This document shows, in pieces, positions 11,397-22,276 of a stretch of DNA of 64,000 bases (positions are counted from its first letter, which is position 1; every line of letters begins with the position of its first letter). A model generated the notes under the pieces. The model saw only the letters and a list, made by a program, of their open reading frames with translations, did no database searches and was not told the DNA's origin. The position numbers and the translations under genes were made by a program. Source of the stretch: Steromphala cineraria (Eukaryota; Mollusca; Gastropoda; Trochida; Trochidae); NCBI GenBank assembly GCA_916613615.1, contig OU744735.1, positions 39,071,468 through 39,135,467 of the forward strand, written 5' to 3'.

Positions 11397-12406
11397 GGTA
11401 CCAAGGAATACGTGCACCACCTTCTAAGTATACTCAAATTAAAGGTAATTCAATTGTCCATCCAATGAGGTATCATACGTTATATTACATAGAGGCGGTC
11501 ATACCGTAATGTCCCAAAAACCAACACTAAGTAACCCTTTTATTCAAACAAAAAATTCTGAAGGTACCAAGGAATACGTGCACCACCTTCTAAGTATACT
11601 CAAATTAAAGGTAATTCAATTGCCCATCCAATGAGGTATCATACGTTATATTACATAGAGGCAGTCATGCCGTAATGTCCCAAAAACCAACACTATGTAA
11701 CCCTTTTATTCAAACAAAAAATTCTGAAGGTACCAAGGAATACGTGCACCACCTTCTAAGTATACTCAAATTAAAGGTAATTCAATTGCCCATCCAATGA
11801 GTATCGTACGTTATATTACATAGAGGCGGTCATACCGTAATGTCCCAAAAACCAACACTATGTAACCCTATATTGTAGTTCTTTCAAACAACAAATTCTG
11901 AAGGTACCAAGGAACACGTGCACCACCTTCTAAGTATACTCAAATTAAAGGTAATTCAATTGCCCATCCAATGAGGTATCATACGTTATACTACATAGAG
12001 GCGGTCATACCGTAATCTCCCAAAAACAAACACTAAGTAACCCTTTTATTCAAACAAAAAATTCTGAAGGTACCAAGGAATACGTGCACCACCTTCTAAG
12101 TATACTCAAATTAAAGGTAATTCAATTGCCCATCCAATGAGGTATCATACGTTATATTACATAGAGGCGGTCATACCGTAATCTCCCAAAAACAAACACT
12201 AAGTAACCCTTTTATTCAAACAAAAAATTCTGAAGGTACCAAGGAATACGTGCTCCACCTTCAAAATATACTCAAATTAAAGGTAATTCAATTGCCCATC
12301 CAATGAGGTATCATACGTTATATTACATAGAGGCGGTCATACCGTAATCTCCCAAAAACCAACACTAAGTAACCCTTTTATTCAAACAAAAAATTCTGAA
12401 GGTACC
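11397..12406 (+). repeat. 166-bp satellite-like tandem array, left arm
   Basis: Six units are counted from one GGTACC to the next (11,397; 11,563; 11,729; 11,903; 12,069; 12,235; 12,401). The period is 166 bp except for one 174-bp unit, in which TTTTATTCAAACAAAA is replaced by a TATATTGTAGTTCTTTC variant. Neighbouring units are ~95% identical or better. Unit landmarks are 'GTGCACCACCTTCTAAG', 'GGTAATTCAATTGCCCATCC' and 'GAGGCGGTCATACCGTAAT'. Confidence 0.95.
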
Positions 12407-12414
12407 AAGTCATT

Positions 12415-12910
12415 CATTTTCCTTGAAAAATCTGTACTTTTGGGATTCTCAATATACCATGCAGCATAACCATCAGTGAACTTATCTTGAAATCATATTA
12501 ATGATTCACTACAAAACAAATGTAAGTGGCCACCATCCTGTAAGTAATGAATGACAATTAAATGGATACACCTAAACCAATCAAGATATCATAATGAAAT
12601 TAATACGGATGCCCACATAAAAGTAGCATTTTGAAGATTAAAAAGTACAAGATGGTCACCAATTCAGCCATAGATATACAAAAAAGTTATACAAAAACCT
12701 ACTGCTTGTTAACTTAACATGATTATATCATTCGTGTATTAATGTTTGTTCAAGCTCTAGTCGTTTCCAAAAGAAGACTAGTATTTTAAAAGATAAAAAA
12801 AACCATGATGGCAGCCATAATCAATTATATAAAAGATGGTTAAATGTATAATTAAACCATTTTACCACATCATTCATTTTAAGGTGAGCTTCTGTACCCT
12901 CGGTACTTTT
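12415..12910. other. Left-arm segment without a partner in the right arm
   Basis: About 500 bp between the array and the tRNA-like block. The corresponding place in the right arm holds a different ~135 bp (16,815-16,948). It has no ORF of note and no repeat I recognise. It could be an insertion into the left arm or a loss from the right. Confidence 0.6.
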
Positions 12911-12919
12911 ATTTTTATC

Positions 12920-13075
12920 TGCTTTGGTCAGTTTGTAGATGGTATACCAACTCAAAACAAAGGGCTTTGTGAAACTTTAATTGTATCATGTATGAACATG
13001 AGTTGGATTCGAACCCGGGACCTCTACATTGTATATATTCAAAGTGATTCGGTTATGCCATGCCAGTATTGCGTG
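12920..13075 (-). repeat. tRNA-like segment (SINE head?), left arm
   Basis: Read on the minus strand there is a B-box-like 'GGGTTCGAATCC' preceded ~45 nt upstream by 'TGGCATGGCATAACCGAATC', which could be a decayed A box. No complete cloverleaf can be drawn. The inverse copy is at 16,650-16,805 in the right arm. It is probably a tRNA-derived remnant captured by the foldback element. Confidence 0.35.
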
Positions 13076-13559
13076 TTTATTTGTATATAATTATATATCT
13101 ACAGCAAAATTAAATACTCTATGACTATTTAAGGAATCAAGTTAATACTTTTGAAAGCTAACTCAGATTTGTAATATAAATAAATATGTTGTCCTTCAGT
13201 CAAGACATATTAGACCCGCAAAGAATGTCAGAGCAATGAGTATGCATAGGAAATAATGTTTATATGTAACTTAGTTAGAAAACAGGATTATCGGTGGGAG
13301 TGTAAACCAAATAAATACCCAGATCGCCTAGAAAAATATGGATACGAACTCTATTCGGGCTACGCCTTTGTGTATATTTGCCATAGCCTCTCGTCATCGG
13401 CCTGTTTTGTACTAAATAACCTCCTGTGTGCCATAAACTCTACTCTTTTCTCGTTTCAATACCGTACTTTTAATTTTAATTTCCAACTTAACCCTCTAAG
13501 TAACCCTTGTTTCTCTTACCTCACCTAATGCTATACCGAGTAAATGATAACACGCTACA

Positions 13560-14443
13560 GAGAGGTAATAGAAAATAGACTCGTATAGGCCCTCTTGGTA
13601 TTATTTGATTTGATAACCCTAATTTTACCGTATACCTTACTCTGACCCTCTTGTTGTCCTATCCCTCTACGTTACCGTCGTTTCCATAATTCTCACATTA
13701 CTGTCTACCTAACTGTAACTCGTGTTGTAACCTATTTCCGTGCATTACCCTTTTTTGTGGCCCACACTTGACTGTTGATATAAATCCCTCTCTAATCTTC
13801 TACGTTACCCTCGTTATTGTAACCCTCGTTTAACCATCAACTTTACTGTGATCCTCACTCTTCCCTATCGTTTTACGCTTTACTTTTTTTCATAACCTTG
13901 CTTTGCAATAACACCTACGTAACCGTTTCCATAACTCTCACTCAGAGTATTTATTTCAGTAACCATCGCTCTTACCCTCTACGTAAGCCTTGCTTCACAA
14001 TTTACCTTACTGTAACCCTCATTCTGCCTTATCTGTCTATGTTTTACTCATTTTCGTAGCCCTAACACTACCGTTTACTTAACTGTTACCCTCCGATTGA
14101 CCTTACCCTATATAACCCTCTTGTCCATATCCCTGGCTTTACAGTATATCTCACTAATCCTACTGTTACCCTCGCTTTGCCCTTACTCCCACGTAACCCT
14201 CCTTTTTATAACCATTGTTATTCTGTTAACATAACTGTAACCCTTGCTTTTCCCAATCCTCCTACGTAACCCTCGTTTCTATAAACCTTTCATTGCGAAT
14301 ACATAACTGCGAGTATTTATTTCTGTAACCATCGCTCTTACCCTCTACGTTAGCCTCGCTGCACCATTTACCTTACTGTAACATTCATTCTGCCTTATCT
14401 GTCTATGTTTGACTCATTTTCGTAGCCCTATTACTACCGTTAC
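13560..14443 (+). repeat. Degenerate AACCCTCGTT-rich block, left arm
   Basis: Almost 900 bp made of irregular phrases such as 'TAACCCTCGTT', 'TTACCCTCTACGTTA', 'ACTGTTACCCTCGCTTT' and 'TACGTAACC'. They recur every 20-40 bp with strong strand asymmetry (C- and T-rich on this strand). TAACCCT is the complement of the animal telomere motif, but spacing and flanks are too irregular for a telomeric array. The reverse complement forms 15,145-16,170. Confidence 0.75.
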
Positions 14444-15144
14444 AAAATTATTGTTGATGTAGTTATAAACTTGTAATGCGAGGGTTATGGACACGATGGT
14501 TACGTAAAGGGTTAGGGCAAAGTGACGGATTCAGCTAGGTATATGGTAAAGCAAGGGAAATGGAACCAGGTTTACGTAGAGGATAAGGGCAAAGCGATGT
14601 TTACCCAGAAGATAATAACCAGGTACCGAGAGATTAAGCACAACAACTGCGATCTAAGTGTATTGTAATAACCCGAGGCAATTTGTTGTTTTTCATTTGG
14701 CTTAAAAACTAGAGGATCACTCTTGACTACACAGAGATGCCCGGTTCGAATCCCACTTTCAATGTTGAAAAATCTTAACTTCCCTGTTTGATAAAAAATA
14801 AAATTCTTAGTCAAATTGTTTGGTTGTTTTAATCATTTCAAAACCAACCTACGCGGATGCTCCTTTGAATAAACCAAAGGCAATAAATTCATGAGGGTTT
14901 GACAAGTGAACACCTGAGGATGGTAGTTAGGAGTTAAAACATATTGAAAATAGATATATCCACCCAAGGGGTGTATAAACTCTCTCAAAAAAGAAACGCA
15001 ACCCCTCTCTCATTTTCTGACAACCTCTGAACAAAAATGGTGAATGTGAATTGGATTTTTTTGTCATGTGTCACGTGAACCAATCAGAGATCGAGATTCT
15101 TACATGAGGTAGGATAAATGGTTAGGTCAAAGTGAGGGTAACAG
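14444..15144. other. Central spacer of the foldback element
   Basis: About 700 bp with no inverted partner. It contains a B-box-like 'CCGGTTCGAATCCC' at ~14,740, and a promoter-like A-box candidate 'TGGCTTAAAAACTAG' at ~14,697, so another tRNA-derived remnant is possible. No ORF resembling a transposase is present. Confidence 0.6.
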
Positions 15145-16170
15145 TTAAGTATACGGTAGTATTAGGGCTACGAAAATGAGTAAAACATAGACAGATAAGG
15201 CAGAATGAATGTTACAGTAAGGTAAATGGTGAAGCGAGGCTAACGTAGAGGGTTAGAGCGATGGTTACAGAAATAAATACTCGCAGTTATGTATTCGCAA
15301 TGAAAGGGTTATAGAAACAAGGGTTACGTAGGAGGATTGGGAAAAGCAAGGGTTACAGTAAGGTTAACAGAATAACAATGGTTATAAAAAGGAGGGTTAC
15401 GTGGGAGTAAGGGCAAAGCGAGGGTAACAGTAGGATTAGTGAGATATACTGTAAAGCCAGGGATATGGACAAGAGGGTTATATAGGGTAAGGTCAATGTG
15501 AGGGTAACAGTTAAGTAAACGGTAGTGTTAGGGCTACGAAAATGAGTAAAACATAGACAGATAAGGCAGAATGAGGGTTACAGTAAGGTAAATTGTGAAG
15601 CAAGGCTTACGTAGAGGGTAAGAGCGATGGTTACTGAAATAAATACTCTGAGTGAGAGTTATGGAAATGGTTACGTAGGTGTTATTGCAAAGCAAGGTTA
15701 TGAAAAACAGTAAAGCGTAAAACGATAGGGAAGAGTGAGGATCACAGTAAAGTTGATGGTTAAACGAGGGTTACAATAACGAGGGTAACGTAGAAGATTA
15801 GAGAGGGATTTATATCAACAGTCAAGTGTGAGTCACAAAAAAGGGTTATGCACGGAAATAGGTTACAACACGAATTACAGTTAGGTAGACAGTAATGTGA
15901 GAATTATGGAAACGACGGTAACGTAGAGGGATAGGACAACAAGAGGGTCAGAGTAAGGTATACGGTAAAATGAGGGTTATCAATCAAATAATACCAAGAG
16001 GGGTATGGCAAGGCAAGGGTTAAAGTTTGCATCGTTATCTCATGTCCACCTTTGCCGGAGTGTTCCTCGTGAGTGTAGGCCAACACATAACCTGATTGTC
16101 TCGGGTTATGGCAATAACTAAGCTCGGGTGACGCCTATACGAGTCTATTTTCTATTACCTCTCTGTAGCG
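15145..16170 (-). repeat. Degenerate AACCCTCGTT-rich block, right arm
   Basis: Reverse-complement partner of 13,560-14,443, read here as 'GAGGGTTACGTAGG'-type phrases. Long stretches match base for base, for example 'GTAAAACATAGACAGATAAG', which occurs twice within this arm (~15,180 and ~15,545). That shows an internal duplication of roughly 365 bp. Confidence 0.75.
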
Positions 16171-16948
16171 TGTTATCATTTACTCGGTATAGCATATGGT
16201 GAGGTAAGAGAAACAAGGGTTACTTAGAGGGTTAAGTTGGGAATTAAAATTAAAAGTACGGTATTGAAACGAGAAAAGAGTAGAGTTTATGGCACACAGG
16301 AGGTTATTTAATACAAAACAGGCCGATGACGAGAGGCTATGGCAAATATACACAAAGGCGTAGCCCGAATAGAGTTCGTATCCATATTTTTCTGGGCGAT
16401 CTGGGTATTTATTTGGTTTACACTCCCACCGATAATCCTGTTTTCTAACTAAGTTACATATAAACATTATTTCCTATGCATACTCATTGCTCTGACATTC
16501 TTTGCGGGTCTAATATGTCTTGACTGAAGGACAACATATTTATTTATATTACAAATCTGAGTTAGCTTTCAAAAGCATTAACTTGATTTCTTAAATAGTC
16601 ATAGAGTATTTAATTTTGCTGTAGATATATAGTTATATACAAATAAACACGCAATACTGGCATGGCATAACCGAATCACTTTGAATATATACAATGTAGA
16701 GGTCCCGGGTTCGAATCCAACTCATGGTCATACATGATGCAATTAAAGTTTCACAAAGCCCTTTGTTTTGAGTTGGTATACCATCTACAAACTGACCAAA
16801 GCAGATAAAAAAACCCACCAAGAATGACGTCGGTTAAAGCATACATTGTATATCTTTAAATTTCACTAAACAAGCTCTACAAATGTTCCTTAATAACTAA
16901 ACATGAATCTGAAATGTGGTGTGCATACTGAATGTTATATGATATTTA

Positions 16949-18989
16949 CCTTTAATTTAAATATACTTAGAAAAGGTGAGCATATTCCTTATTGGGTTAA
17001 TTAGTGTTGGTTTTTGGGACATTACGGTATGACCGCCTCTATGTAATATAACGTATGATACCTCATTGGATGGGCAATTGAATTACCTTTAATTTGAGTA
17101 TACTTAGAAGGTGGTGCACGTATTCCTTGGTACCTTCAGAATTTTTTGTTTGAAAGAACTACAATATAGGGTTACATAGTGTTGATTTCTGGGACATTAC
17201 GGTATGACCGCCTCTATGTAATATAACGTATGATACCTCATTGGATGGGCAATTGAATTACCTTTAATTTGAGTATACTTAGAAGGTGGTGCACGTATTC
17301 CTTGGTACCTTCAGAATTTTTTGTTTGAATAAAAGGGTTACTTAGTGTTGGTTTTTGGGAGATTACGGTATGACCGCCTCTATGTAATATAACGTACGAT
17401 ACCTCATTGGATGGGCAATTGAATTACCTTTAATTTGAGTATACTTAGAAGGTGGTGCACGTATTCCTTGGTACCTTCAGAATTTTTTGTTTGAATAAAA
17501 GGGTTACTTAGTGTTGTTTTTTGGGAGATTACGGTATGACCGCCTCTATGTAATATAACGTATGATACCTCATTGGATGGACAATTGAATTACCTTTAAT
17601 TTGAGTATACTTAGAAGGTGGTGCACGTATTCCTTGGTACCTTCAGAATTTTTTGTTTGAATAAAAGGGTTACTTAGTGTTGGTTTTTGGGAGATTACGG
17701 TATGACCGCCTCTATGTAATATAACGTACGATACCTCATTGGATGGGCAATTGAATTACCTTTAATTTGAGTATACTTAGAAGGTGGTGCACGTATTCCT
17801 TGGTACCTTCAGAATTTTTTGTTTGAATAAAAGGGTTACTTAGTGTTGTTTTTTGGGAGATTACGGTATGACCGCCTCTATGTAATATAACGTATGATAC
17901 CTCATTGGATGGACAATTGAATTACCTTTAATTTGAGTATACTTAGAAGGTGGTGCACGTATTCCTTGGTACCTTCAGAATTTTTTGTTTGAAAGAACTA
18001 CAATATAGGGTTACATAGTGTTGGTTTTTGGGAGATTACGGTATGACCGCCTCTATGTAATATAACGTACGATACCTCATTGGATGGGCAATTGAATTAC
18101 CTCTAATTTGAGTATACTTAGAAGGTGGTGCACGTATTCCTTAATACCTTCAGAAATTTTTGTTTGAATAAAAGGGTTACTTAGTGTTGGTTTTTGGGAG
18201 ATTACGGTATGACCGCCTCTATGTAATATAACGTACGATACCTCATTGGATGGGCAATTGAATTACCTTTAATTTGAGTATACTTAGAAGGTGGTGCACG
18301 TATTCCTTGGTACCTTCAGAATTTTTTGTTTGAATAAAAGGGTTACTTAGTGTTGTTTTTTGGGAGATTACGGTATGACCGCCTCTATGTAATATAACGT
18401 ATGATACCTCATTGGATGGGCAATTGAATTACCTTTAATTTGAGTATACTTAGAAGGTGGTGCACGTATTCCTTGGTACCTTCAGAATTTTTTGTTTGAA
18501 AGAACTACAATATAGGGTTACATAGTGTTGGTTTTTGGGAGATTACGGTATGACCGCCTCTATGTAATATAACGTACGATACCTCATTGGATGGGCAATT
18601 GAATTACCTTTAATTTGAGTATACTTAGAAGGTGGTGCACGTATTCCTTAATACCTTCAGAAATTTTTGTTTGAATAAAAGGGTTACTTAGTGTTGGTTT
18701 TTGGGAGATTACGGTATGACCGCCTCTATGTAATATAACGTACGATACCTCATTGGATGGGCAATTGAATTACCTTTAATTTGAGTATACTTAGAAGGTG
18801 GTGCACGTATTCCTTGGTACCTTCAGAATTTTTTGTTTGAATAAAAGGGTTACTTAGTGTTGTTTTTTGGGAGATTACGGTATGACCGCCTCTATGTAAT
18901 ATAACGTATGATACCTCATTGGATGGGCAATTGAATTACCTTTAATTTGAGTATACTTAGAAGGTGGTGCACGTATTCCTTGGTACCCT
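16949..18989 (-). repeat. 166-bp tandem array with higher-order structure, right arm
   Basis: About 12 units on the minus strand. Unit marks fall at 17,129; 17,304; 17,470; 17,636; 17,802; 17,968; 18,143; 18,309; 18,475; 18,650; 18,816; 18,982. Periods are 166 bp with a 175-bp unit every third unit on the right. Variants alternate regularly (CGTACGAT or CGTATGAT; GTTGGTTTTTGG or GTTGTTTTTTGG; TTGGTACC or TTAATACC). They give a 332-bp dimer repeated twice (~17,345-18,008) and a 507-bp trimer repeated twice (~17,991-18,985). This is satellite-style higher-order organisation inside a transposon arm. Confidence 0.93.
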
Positions 18990-19071
18990 AGGTCGAATTT
19001 TCTGAATAAGTAACTGGAAAAACTGAATATAGAATAAGGAATAAGGAATAAGTAACCAACTTCACACTGCC

Positions 19072-19080
19072 CAATTTCTC
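19072..19080. repeat. Target-site duplication, right (CAATTTCTC)
   Basis: Direct copy of 11,304-11,312, immediately outside the right end of the foldback element. Confidence 0.85.
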
Positions 19081-20480
19081 TCTGTGTCACCGTTAACCAC
19101 AATTTTGCGTCCACCTACTCTGTATTCTTGTGATTTATTCTCTTTTTTTGTATTGCATAGCATAGAAATAATTAGGTGGTGGAATAGTATTTGTTATACT
19201 AAATATACTTATGTCATATACAAATGTCTGCTTACTTACTCGTTATAAAATATTTTGAATTTAGATACGAATATGTTCTATTTCAACAAAGAAGTTAGTG
19301 GTTGTGTGAATTACAAATTCAGTTTGTCCAATATATGATCAAGAAATACCTGTTTCAATCTGATTTTATGATGATACTAATATATCTGAGATTCTCAAAG
19401 TGTAATGATGAAAATTTTAAAACAACAGCAATACTGACATCTATATACGTGAATTGATAAAAAAAAAATTTCACGGTTAATTATTGTTATGCTCTTACTA
19501 AAGATTACACATCGATCTTCAGAATAATTTAACGTTCAAAAAGATATTTGGTTGTGGAGAAGAGAAATGACGTGCTGAATCGTAATGTTCAAAGCAAAAT
19601 TAACAAACCAAAATTCAAATATGTCGTGTGTCAAAAATAAGGTCGGGCCCTATAAAATTTAGATAAATATAAGTCTAAGAAAGAATGCAATACAATATCA
19701 AATTTTATCCTGCATGTCATATGTTGTTTAGCTGGTGTTGTTATATTTTTATCTTAAACCATGGGTCTTTACTATGGATTTTTACAGAAGTTTCTTGATT
19801 TTGGTAGAACTTCCATTGTATAACGACCATGTACAAAGAAAAATCCAAAAACGAAATCATCTCAAACATTACATTAATTGCTTGATGTTATCATACAAAT
19901 CTCGAAACACTCAGTAAACATGCAAAGTTTGCAGTTAATTTTGACAACTCATTATACTGAATAAACTTCGACCGTATTGCTATGACATGATATTTCGCCT
20001 TGAAGAGTAAATTATACTATGGAAGGAAACAGCTGAACTAACGAAACTAGAATATGGTTAAAACAACAAACCATAACAACTGGTCTTGATAATATGTAAC
20101 AACGTCTTTAAAGTATTAAAAGTACCTGCCTGATAACGACACAGGAAATCAAAACGTTGCATGCCAGCAATAAGTTGTTATGAACAAATTTCTCTCGATT
20201 CTCCTCGGCTGTGATTTTAAATTTGCAGCTTAAGATGTTAATGCAATTGATGCAACTTTATTAACTTCATAAGATATGAGTACATAATTTAAACCTCTTT
20301 TGGATGAAATTCGAATACTAACATAGTTTCCCTATGGTTTTGACTATCTTAAATATGTCAATATAAGAACTGCCACTTAAAGAGCCTCTACCATTTCTTC
20401 TATGTGGGATTATGTCGTCCCTATTCTACTTTAGTTAAAGTGGCAGGATACTTTGTGTTGTCAATTTCCGGTGGGTCAGC
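19081..20480. other. No recognised gene
   Basis: AT-rich sequence with short ORFs only. The first ~45 bp continue the host sequence interrupted by the foldback element (partner near 50,640-50,690). Otherwise I see nothing I can name. Confidence 0.5.
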
Positions 20481-20504
20481 TGGTCCTGATGTGTCCAGCT
20501 GCTA

Positions 20505-20595
20505 CACCATCATGTCTAGTCTGGAAGCCAAATACATATGAAGAGAAATAGTTTCAATAAGGTGGTGGGAATTTGCTTTAGTACCATTGTTACGA
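20505..20595 (+). repeat. Dispersed repeat preceding the GCGGTAAA array
   Basis: 'ATCATGTCTAGTCTGGAAGC' and the following ~75 bp, ending 'TAGTACCAT', resemble 35,805-35,885. Here it abuts the GCGGTAAA-type array, so it may be the terminal part of the same element. Confidence 0.55.
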
Positions 20596-20848
20596 TGTAA
20601 GATGTAATAAACGCGGTAAGATGTAATAACTGCGGTAAATTGTAATAAACGCGGTAAGATGTAATAACCGCGGTAAATTGTAATAAAAACGCGGTAAAAT
20701 GTAATACTGCGGTAAATTGTAACAAAATTGCGGTAAAATGTAATAAAAATAGGTGCGGTAAAATGTAATAAGGGGGTGCGGTAAGATGTTACTAAAAGGT
20801 GCGGTAAATTGTAATACAATATGCGGTAAAATGTAATAACCTTTCCAC
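20577..20848 (+). repeat. Array of GCGGTAAAWTGTAAT motifs, plus orientation
   Basis: Eleven copies of a ~15-bp core (GCGGTAA, then AAT, GAT or AAA, then TGTAATA) are separated by variable 2-10 bp spacers. Core bases are far better conserved than spacers. The same motif occurs in the opposite orientation at 27,514-27,683. A run of in-frame 'FYR' and 'TIYR' residues on the minus strand is a by-product of the repeat, not a protein. Confidence 0.85.
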
Positions 20849-21699
20849 AGTCTTTGATAACTTTTTTCAACAATATTTGTTCATTTTTGGTCTATGCTGG
20901 TACATGTGATGATATGTTTAATTGTTTTTTGATTGAGGATGACACAACGAAATATGTTTAGATTTGAATTACGTACACTTGAATGTTATTTCACTTTCAT
21001 GAATGATTGTATTTTATTATCAGTAATGTTATTAAGATATATCACATCTCTGATTGGTCCACGTGACCCTGGTTAAATACTGATATCACCCTGTTGAGCG
21101 GGAAGGTAAATTATTTATACCCCGGCACAAACAAATTTACAATGTATGTTACCTCGAACACATGGTTAAGCTAGTTTCTTTTGATCAACCGATATGTAAC
21201 TTTGAGCAAACTATAGTCAAAGTGTTGACGCAGTTAACGTTTTCCTTTATCTTCATATTAAATGCGTTATGTTTAAACATTCGGTAAGATAAATTCCTTA
21301 TACCATTCAAAGGCGGGGTATATGGGCTCGTCGCATAACACAAAGTGAGAGGTTGATATCTCCCTAAAAACCACGCCTCTGAAAGGCATAACTTATAATT
21401 GATTTGGACGACTCATATTTCATGGTTTATATCTATGAATGTTAGATTGGATGGCTTTTAGTTTTATTTAGTTTGCTTAAGAATGGTGTTCTAGTTTCAT
21501 AAATGTTTTTTTTATATTTTGGAAAATCAATATTTGTTTTTTGTTTTTAATTATAAGGGGTAATCATTCATTTTTGAGAAAACAATTGAGCAATCTTTAA
21601 TTTTCAAGAATGGTTATATCTATTATGATTACCAAGAGGGTTTGTGATACATTTCAAAATGCACACTTATATATATATATATATATATTATATAATTGT

Positions 21700-21760
21700 T
21701 AAAACTCCACACTGTTGAAAAGACTTGTTAACAAGTCGAAATGCGACGCATCCAGTCATC
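21700..21760 (+). ncRNA. Decayed hammerhead-like hairpin
   Basis: CTGTTGA (one change from CTGATGA) is followed by a palindromic stem (GACTTGTTAACAAGTC), then GAAA, then a short hairpin ATGC-GAC-GCAT. That is the hammerhead order of elements, but one invariant base is altered and no stem I can be formed, so it is probably inactive. It lies in the extra segment of repeat unit 1. Confidence 0.4.
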
Positions 21761-21848
21761 ATTAAAATGATATCTACAGCAAGTGTCGTCTGAAGTATTT
21801 TATTTTCAAATCTACATTTACTTCACGTGAGACCCCTTAATCTTTATA

Positions 21849-21850
<2 letters not shown>
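21757..21850 (+). repeat. Inverted repeat partner of 23,355-23,445
   Basis: From 'ATCATTAAAATGATATCTAC' through 'TTCACGTGAGACCCCTT' this is the reverse complement of 23,355-23,445 with only a few mismatches. Together the two bracket the rest of the duplicated region, suggesting an inversion or a pair of opposed element ends. Confidence 0.8.
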
Positions 21851-21889
<39 letters not shown>

Positions 21890-22171
21890 CTCACATAAAC
21901 CAGCCCCGAAATCGAACTATTCCTCTTAGTGAGCATTTAGATAAATGTGGAAATGGCAAGTTCAAAGTTTTCCCGATATATAAACTCAATTATCATAATG
22001 ACAATGATTTACTTTTGAAGGAATCATATTTTATTCATAAATATGCGCCAAAATTGAATGGCAAAACATGATATTGTTTACATTATGATCAATTGTTGTC
22101 AAGTTTATTGTGACGTCATAGGTTCCTGTGTGACGTCATAATACTATGTACTGTGTGTCAGTTACTGCATT

Positions 22172-22227
22172 AAACGGCCTGATGAAGCAGGTACAGGATG
22201 TACCTGCTGAAAACGTTTGCCAAACTT
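22172..22227 (+). ncRNA. Hammerhead-core-like hairpin, copy 1
   Basis: CTGATGA (22,179-22,185) is followed by a perfect 9-bp stem (AGCAGGTAC / GTACCTGCT) with loop AGGAT, then GAAA (22,209-22,212). A stem III can be drawn with one bulge (GTTT-GCC-AAAC). No complementary stem I is found: the flanking AAACG pairs instead with CGTTT after GAAA. The catalytic segments are those of a hammerhead ribozyme, but the overall fold is incomplete. Confidence 0.5.
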
Positions 22228-22276
22228 AATTCAACTTCATCTTCTTCTTTTTAATATGTACTACCATAGAGTTTGA

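Larger units (their letters stand above)
11313..19071. mobile_element. 7.76 kb foldback element with tandem-array arms
   Basis: A giant inverted-repeat element. Its ends are GGCAGTGTGAAGTTGG and the exact complement CCAACTTCACACTGCC, flanked by the 9-bp duplication CAATTTCTC. The left arm (11,313-14,443) and right arm (about 15,145-19,071) pair in order: a terminal unique piece, a 166-bp tandem array, a tRNA-like piece, a 230-bp conserved block, then a long run of degenerate AACCCTCGT-type sequence. A unique ~700-bp spacer lies between. No transposase frame is present, so the element is non-autonomous. Long terminal inverted repeats built from tandem repeats plus a 9-bp target duplication match the foldback (FB) type of the Mutator-like group; the family itself is not one I recognise. 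Arm lengths differ mainly because of array copy number (6 versus about 12) and unmatched pieces at 12,415-12,910 and 16,815-16,948. Confidence 0.88.
21166..22276 (+). repeat. ~1.1 kb direct repeat, unit 1 (Penelope-like?)
   Basis: Unit 1 runs from 'AGCTAGTTTCTTTTGATCAA' and is repeated at 22,277-23,190 with only a handful of substitutions. Unit 1 carries an extra ~190 bp (21,690-21,880) between two (TA)n runs. Direct repeats of this size carrying hammerhead-type cores suggest the pseudo-LTRs of a Penelope-like element, but no reverse transcriptase or GIY-YIG frame is present, so that is inference. Confidence 0.8.

Noticed and set aside
13256..13528. A 90-codon ORF with a near-identical 95-codon partner at 16,180-16,467
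   Set aside because: The two are the same DNA in the inverted arms of the foldback element, so the conservation reflects recent arm identity rather than coding. No domain is recognisable.
13560..16170. An interstitial telomere array
   Set aside because: TAACCCT occurs often but with irregular spacing and varied flanks; there is no run of exact tandem hexamers.
20577..20848. A CRISPR-like array (conserved core, variable spacers)
   Set aside because: Spacers are only 2-10 bp and related to each other, the core is 15 bp, and the genome is clearly eukaryotic.
20502..20873. A 123-codon minus ORF rich in F-Y-R and T-I-Y-R repeats
   Set aside because: It is the translation of the GCGGTAAA minisatellite. 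The plus-oriented sister array at 27.5 kb gives a similar frame only because of the repeat, and neither has a start context or domain.
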